Source of the DNA: Acidobacteriota bacterium
GTDB taxonomy: Bacteria > Actinomycetota > Acidimicrobiia > Spongiisociales > UBA5794
Length of the DNA: 10,698 nt
NCBI GenBank assembly: GCA_004356175.1
Contig: SMXV01000081.1
Location: 1-10,698, forward strand
Direction: 5' to 3'
The position numbers and the translations under genes are program-made. Within the stretch, counting starts at the first letter, position 1, and every line of letters begins with the position of its first letter. The notes below the pieces were generated by a model. It was not told where the DNA came from. It worked only from the letters and a program-made list of their open reading frames with translations, and did no database searches. Positions 7,019 to 10,698 of the stretch are shown here, one piece after another.

Positions 7019-7726
7019 CTGGGCGAATGGAGAGTATTTCGAGACGATGGCCGGTCCCTTGACCGGTTCGGATATGTGTTACTTCTGACGGTCGTTGCAG
7101 CGTCCGTCCTCTCCGTTGTCGATCTTGGCACATCCAGTGAGACATCACGCGCCAACGGTGGGTGGCTGGTTGTTTCAGTGAGCCTTGGCGCTGCGATGCT
7201 GGTTGGCCTTAGGGCCTCAGGGGTGACGAGGCTGTGGATTCGCGCTGCGGACGTCGTTATTGGCGGCACACTCCTAGCGTCGTTCGGGTATGCCGTCGCG
7301 TCTCGATTCGCGGAAATTCCTGAGTGGGTCGACCCAAGCCGTCCGAACCTGTTCTGGGTAGCAATTGCGATCGTCACGCCTGTTGTTGTTCTTCGGCGGG
7401 TCCTGTCGCACCCGGTGGTGACCATGGAGACACTTTTTGGCGCTCTCTCTGTGTACATCCTTCTCGCAATCGCGTACAACTACATCTTTCTTGAAATGGA
7501 ACGCTACGGATCGGGTTACTTCTTCGGCGTGGCGGAGTCGACGTCAAGTTTCATGTATTTTTCGCTCGTGACGATGACCACCGTTGGGTACGGCGACCTC
7601 GTAGCGGTAACTGACATCGGTCGATTTGTGGCGGTATCCGAGGCAATCGTTGGGCAGGTCTTTCTTGTGACGATCGTTGCGCGAATCGTTGGTCTGTTCT
7701 CTCGGAGTGCACCGGCCATGAAGTAG
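7019..7726 (+). CDS. Six-helix potassium channel (Ion_trans_2 type)
   Basis: Membrane K+ channel, 235 residues from the chosen start. Helices lie near residues 20-36, 48-66, 76-95, 111-130, 137-158 and 202-227. A pore loop between the last two holds the canonical filter TVGYGD (188-193). The fourth helix has only a pair of arginines near its end, not a regular arginine ladder, so strong voltage sensing is unlikely. The chain ends just after the last helix, with no RCK or cyclic-nucleotide domain. Start choice: in-frame GTG codons at 6887 and 6929 fall inside the divergent neighbour gene, and GTG 7076 would place the first helix at the very N-terminus. CTG 7019 has a GGAAGGA site at ideal distance and gives a short charged cytoplasmic leader (GEWRVFRDDGRSLDRFG). 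Function is secure; the start is not. deoD follows 64 bases downstream. Confidence 0.87.
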   Translation: MGEWRVFRDDGRSLDRFGYVLLLTVVAASVLSVVDLGTSSETSRANGGWLVVSVSLGAAMLVGLRASGVTRLWIRAADVVIGGTLLASFGYAVASRFAEIPEWVDPSRPNLFWVAIAIVTPVVVLRRVLSHPVVTMETLFGALSVYILLAIAYNYIFLEMERYGSGYFFGVAESTSSFMYFSLVTMTTVGYGDLVAVTDIGRFVAVSEAIVGQVFLVTIVARIVGLFSRSAPAMK

Positions 7727-7781
7727 ATTCGACCTGATGGCGGCTTGGGCTGCACTGAAATTATCATGGCGACCAGCAACT

Positions 7782-7786
7782 GGAGG
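7782..7786 (+). promoter_or_regulatory. Ribosome binding site of deoD
   Basis: GGAGG four bases before the ATG at 7791. It selects that start over an upstream in-frame ATG at 7737, which would add 18 residues not seen in the family. Confidence 0.75.
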
Positions 7787-7790
7787 CAGA

Positions 7791-8504
7791 ATGCCGACAC
7801 CCCACATCTCCGCAACCGAAGGCGAAATCGCTGAGGCAATCTTGCTTCCCGGAGACCCTCTGCGCGCCAAGTTCATCGCGGAGACCTTCCTTGACAACTC
7901 CGTCGGGTTCACCGGTGTAAGGGGAATGCTCGGGTTCACCGGCTCATACAAGGACATGCCGATCTCGGTGATGGGAACAGGCATGGGTATTCCATCTGCG
8001 TCGATCTATATCACTGAACTCATCAGGTTCTATGGCGTGAAGAGGCTTGTGAGAGTCGGTTCATGTGGCGGTCTCACAGACGCTGTTCCGTTGCGGTCGA
8101 TTGTTCTGGCATCCGGCGCGTGCACCGACTCCGGTGTGAATCGCGCCCGATACGGTGGGTGGGATTTCGCTGCGACCGCCGACTATGGCCTTCTCTCTGC
8201 CGCGGTCTCTGCAGCTGAGGCAGCTGGGCTTGACGTCCACATCGGCAATGTGCACTCGTCCGATAGTTTCTACAACCCGGTCGAGAACGCCTTGGAGATA
8301 TGGCAGGGCATGAACGTCCTCGCCGTAGAGATGGAGGCCGCTGGGCTATACGGAATCGCAGCGGCCGAGGGTGTGCGAGCGCTGTGTGTCCTCACCGTCT
8401 CGGACCACCTCGTCACGGGCGAAGCAACATCGTCAGACGAACGAGAAGGCACCTTCGGCGACATGGTCAACCTAGCCCTCGAAGCCCTTCTCAAAGACAA
8501 ATAG
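7791..8504 (+). CDS. deoD: Purine nucleoside phosphorylase, hexameric DeoD type
   Basis: Cleaves purine nucleosides with phosphate to free base and (deoxy)ribose-1-phosphate, for salvage in the cytoplasm. The 237-residue length and almost gapless resemblance to E. coli DeoD (239) give a confident call. Visible signatures are TPHI at the N-terminus (His5, which reaches into the neighbouring active site), GDPLRAKFIAETFL (phosphate-binding Arg), VRGMLGFTG, GMGIPSASIY, RVGSCGG (phosphate Arg and base-pocket Ser), ACTDSGVNRARY and VEMEAAGLYG (ribose contacts). TVSDH carries the catalytic Asp205 (Asp204 in mature E. coli numbering), followed by the assisting Arg in SSDEREGTF. All key residues are present, so it should be active. 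It sits on the same strand as the K+ channel but 64 bases away, so co-transcription is possible but unproven. No other deo genes are in the window. Confidence 0.96.
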   Translation: MPTPHISATEGEIAEAILLPGDPLRAKFIAETFLDNSVGFTGVRGMLGFTGSYKDMPISVMGTGMGIPSASIYITELIRFYGVKRLVRVGSCGGLTDAVPLRSIVLASGACTDSGVNRARYGGWDFAATADYGLLSAAVSAAEAAGLDVHIGNVHSSDSFYNPVENALEIWQGMNVLAVEMEAAGLYGIAAAEGVRALCVLTVSDHLVTGEATSSDEREGTFGDMVNLALEALLKDK

Positions 8505-8681
8505 TCGTGAGCGCCGTCGCCGCCCGTCCGCTCGCGGGATCAGTTCGACTGCGGATGCTCGGGGGCAGCGTGTGGCGTTTTACCCTCTGCACCGACTTCG
8601 TCGGCCCCGCCGCACCGATTACGAATTGCTGAGTTGGGTGAACGTCACAGAGTTCAAGCGGCGAACCTTCGTGGTCACGGA
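8505..8681. other. Convergent intergenic region with small hairpins
   Basis: This is the longest non-coding stretch, between the 3' ends of deoD and the anchored propeller gene. It holds a 5-bp hairpin, CCGAC-TTC-GTCGG (8592-8604), and an imperfect 7-bp inverted repeat with a 15-base loop (8507-8513 with 8529-8535). Neither is followed by a T-tract, so they are poor intrinsic terminators; one may serve as a weak bidirectional terminator. I see no tRNA, and no open frame with a convincing start. Confidence 0.4.
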
Positions 8682-9725
8682 CTAGCCAGCAGAGTCAAGT
8701 CGTTCGACGGACTGAATAGCTGAGTGTGAACCCTCACTGACGGTCCAATACGAACCTGACGCGTCAAAGGTGATCGATTCTCCTTGTATCTCGAAGGGTG
8801 GGGGAGCGAGGCACGGTCGGTTCGCGAGCATGTCGGCAACCGATTCCCCAGTGATCCGATGCCACATCCACACGGTTTCGTATCCCCGAAAGACGAGGGC
8901 TGTTCCGTCGAAGCTCATGTCGGCCGCGGTCACCTCTCCACCAAGTTGGACAACCTCAACGGCCACAAGCTCCTCGACCTCGGTTGAGATGCGAAGTGAA
9001 CCCCTGAACACGGTTGCTGAGTCGCGGTCCTTGGTGACGATGTAAAGCGCAGGCTCTACAGGGTCGATGAACAACGCCTCTGCGTTGAAGGTTCCGTTTG
9101 GATAGGAGTACTCGAACCGAACGGATGTCGCGAAGCTGTTTCCGAGTGTCGAGGGATCGGCGTCCTCTACGCGATAGACGGAAATTCGACCACTCCTGAT
9201 GCCGAAGTTATCCCCAATGTCGCCGATGTAGAGGTACGTACCCTCGCCAGAGGAGTCCGGTCCGTTCGATATGTCCTCCCAGTCGAATGCAAATGCGTCG
9301 GGAACATCGAAGGATCCAAGATGTACTCCCTGATCTGTGAATGCGTACAGCGTTGGGGTGCCGCGCGAGTCATTGTGTGACCACAACACACCAGGTGAGG
9401 CTCTGCTCGCCGCAAGTCCAGACGCTTCAACGAGACTGGCCGTTTCGACCGTTCCAGTGGTTGCTATCTGCGTGTATAGGTCACAGATAACAACATCCTC
9501 TGGTAACGGAAGGGTGAATGCAGGCGCAACACTGGTCGATGTGGGCTGTTGCAGAGTCTGTTCAGGTGCAGTTGTTGTCGTCGTCATGAGTGTGGTCGGT
9601 GGCTGAGTCTGTTCAGGTGGCGGTGTCTGGGCGCCTGGACCGTCGAAGGTATTGGACCGGATCGCGAAGGAGAGCGCAATCACCGTTGCGGCAATACCTA
9701 TGAGGACAAGTGTCGGCCGGTTCAT
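8682..9725 (-). CDS. Membrane-anchored beta-propeller protein of unknown function
   Basis: A 347-residue protein with an N-terminal hydrophobic segment (residues 5-21) that is a signal peptide or signal anchor. There is no lipobox cysteine. A Thr/Pro/Gln-rich linker (about 32-68, including a run of six threonines) leads to an extracytoplasmic domain. That domain looks like a repeated-blade propeller, with SHNDS (116-120), DWEDI (148-152), YIGDIGDN (166-173), NAEALFID (214-221), TKD (231-233), ADMSFDG (268-274) and GESITFD (315-321). The acidic motifs may bind calcium. Cys81 and Cys305 are the only cysteines of the exported part and could form a disulfide closing the propeller. Similar DWED/GDIGDN proteins occur in bacteria, mostly without assigned function, as far as I know. 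The ATG at 9725 lies 18 bases after the M20 peptidase stop, so the two genes are probably co-transcribed. Confidence 0.75.
   Translation of the reverse strand: MNRPTLVLIGIAATVIALSFAIRSNTFDGPGAQTPPPEQTQPPTTLMTTTTTAPEQTLQQPTSTSVAPAFTLPLPEDVVICDLYTQIATTGTVETASLVEASGLAASRASPGVLWSHNDSRGTPTLYAFTDQGVHLGSFDVPDAFAFDWEDISNGPDSSGEGTYLYIGDIGDNFGIRSGRISVYRVEDADPSTLGNSFATSVRFEYSYPNGTFNAEALFIDPVEPALYIVTKDRDSATVFRGSLRISTEVEELVAVEVVQLGGEVTAADMSFDGTALVFRGYETVWMWHRITGESVADMLANRPCLAPPPFEIQGESITFDASGSYWTVSEGSHSAIQSVERLDSAG
9554..9619. repeat. 15-bp direct repeat in the Thr/Pro linker region
   Basis: GAGTCTGTTCAGGTG occurs at 9554-9568 and again at 9605-9619. On the coding (minus) strand it encodes PEQT twice, with the run of threonine codons between the copies. 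This suggests the low-complexity linker grew by a short internal duplication. It is not a mobile-element repeat. Confidence 0.6.
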
Positions 9726-9743
9726 GTGCCAATCGTATCGGCG

Positions 9744-10698
9744 TCACTCCACGAGGGCTCGCAGCGCGATTGCCTGAGCAACTGCGGCCTTGCTGACATC
9801 GGCAAGTTCAACACTCTCGTTTGGCCCGTGGATTCTACTTGTCGGGTCGCCAACGCCAACGAGGAGAACCGCAGCGTCCGGATAGATGTTGGAGAAGGCA
9901 TCAACGAACGGAATCGATCCCCCCATGCCCGCTTCGATTGGCGGTCTACCGTATCCGATTTCCATGCCGGTTCGGTACGCGGTGTACATGGCGCCTGTGG
10001 TTTCGAGATTGATGGCCGATCCGTTCGCCCCTGGTGTGACGGTGATCTCCGCACCCCATGGGACGGCGTTCTCAAGGTGGGCGACGAGTAGCGCAAATGC
10101 CTCGTCGGAATCTTGGCCGGGTGGCACCCGCATCGAGATTTTTGCGCTTGCTTCGGGAACGATCTGGTTGATGGCTTCTGGGATCGGTACCGAGTCAATC
10201 GCCAGCACTGATATCGACGGTTGGGTCCACGTGCGTGCGGTGAGGGTGCCATGACCGAGAAGATGGAGGCCTTCAACGGGCAACGTCTGGCTGTCGATTT
10301 CCTCCACCGTCAGGTCGAGTGGATCGGACTCTGTCTCGTGGATGCCTTCGACGGCGACTGATCCGTCTGCGTGGTGAAGGGAGGTGATGACCCTCGCGAG
10401 AACCATGTTCGCGTCTGGGTACAGCCCACCGAATGAACCGGAGTGTACGGCGTACTTGAGGGTGCGAACAGTCACCGTGCAATCGACGAGTCCGCGCAGC
10501 GATGTCGTGAGGGTTGGTTCGCCGATGCGCCAGTTACCGGCGTCTCCGATGATGATTGCGTCGGACGAAAGCAGTTCGGTGTACTCGTTGAGGAAGCCCT
10601 CGAGGTGAAGCGACCCGATCTCTTCTTCCCCTTCCACGAACATCTTGATGGTTACGGGCACGTCGTCTCTGAGTGCGCGGATTGATGCAAGATGGAGC
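9744..10698 (-). CDS. M20-family metallopeptidase (dipeptidase-like), N-terminus outside the window
   Basis: Di-zinc peptidase of the M20 family, closest in motif pattern to the CNDP2/carnosinase-type dipeptidases; probably cytoplasmic and active on short peptides. The frame is open to the window edge; 317 residues are visible, so roughly the first 100-150 residues, including the first metal ligands, are missing. GTG at 10659-10661 is internal, since family-like sequence (HLASIRALRDD) precedes it. Numbering from the visible start, VEGEEEIGS carries the catalytic base Glu25 and metal ligand Glu26, and IIIGDAGNW holds a bridging-type Asp. KYAVHSGSFGG contains the dimer-contacting His, AGMGGSIPF fits the substrate-binding loop, and RIHGPNESV carries the last metal-ligand His. 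All expected motifs of the visible part are intact. The anchored propeller gene follows 18 bases downstream. Confidence 0.92.
   Translation of the reverse strand, partial: LHLASIRALRDDVPVTIKMFVEGEEEIGSLHLEGFLNEYTELLSSDAIIIGDAGNWRIGEPTLTTSLRGLVDCTVTVRTLKYAVHSGSFGGLYPDANMVLARVITSLHHADGSVAVEGIHETESDPLDLTVEEIDSQTLPVEGLHLLGHGTLTARTWTQPSISVLAIDSVPIPEAINQIVPEASAKISMRVPPGQDSDEAFALLVAHLENAVPWGAEITVTPGANGSAINLETTGAMYTAYRTGMEIGYGRPPIEAGMGGSIPFVDAFSNIYPDAAVLLVGVGDPTSRIHGPNESVELADVSKAAVAQAIALRALVE

Noticed and set aside
7027..7062. An 11-codon ATG frame overlapping the start of the K+ channel, as a possible leader peptide
   Set aside because: The ribosome site is 16 bases away, better placed for the CTG at 7019. 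No attenuator-like structure is visible.
8535..8560. A GTTCGACT stretch resembling a tRNA T-loop
   Set aside because: The flanking bases do not form a T-arm, and no acceptor stem or anticodon arm can be built around it.
8572..8685. A short plus-strand frame of 37 codons starting with GTG, downstream of deoD
   Set aside because: Weak start, Arg-rich composition typical of random frames in GC-rich DNA, and it runs into the 3' end of the convergent gene.

Overview
The window looks like chromosomal DNA from a free-living bacterium with medium-to-high GC. The protein set fits Actinomycetota, possibly an uncultured Acidimicrobiia-like lineage: oligopeptidase B, a ClC protein with CBS and TrkA-C domains, an SMP-30/strictosidine-synthase-like propeller and a Thr/Pro-rich anchored propeller. 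That placement rests on general resemblance and is weak. I see no rRNA, tRNA, CRISPR array, insertion sequence, integrase or phage gene.

Layout: (1) 1-1380 (+) is the C-terminal two thirds of an oligopeptidase B, cut by the window edge. (2) 1389-5196 (-) is a probable three-gene operon, read right to left: a ClC chloride channel/antiporter with CBS and TrkA-C domains, a GDP-mannose pyrophosphorylase starting one base after the clc stop codon, and a small single-pass membrane protein of unknown function. (3) 5277-5918 (+) is methionine sulfoxide reductase A, divergent from the clc operon. (4) 5955-6935 (-) is an SMP-30/strictosidine-synthase-like six-bladed propeller, convergent with msrA. (5) 7019-7726 (+) is a six-helix potassium channel with a TVGYGD filter, followed on the same strand by a DeoD-type purine nucleoside phosphorylase (7791-8504). 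(6) 8682-10698 (-) holds an M20 metallopeptidase, cut by the window edge, and downstream of it a membrane-anchored, Thr/Pro-linked beta-propeller protein.

Genes are densely packed. The longest non-coding stretch is about 177 bases (8505-8681), between two convergent genes. Most content is housekeeping: peptide turnover (oligopeptidase B, M20 peptidase), ion transport (ClC, K+ channel), oxidative repair (MsrA), nucleoside salvage (DeoD) and activated-sugar supply (GDP-mannose). No defence, mobile or secondary-metabolite system is evident. The points most worth a second look are the GDP-mannose pyrophosphorylase, whose C-terminal isomerase-like cupin has lost every metal-ligand position; its tight coupling to a chloride channel gene; and the K+ channel, whose best-supported start is a CTG codon.
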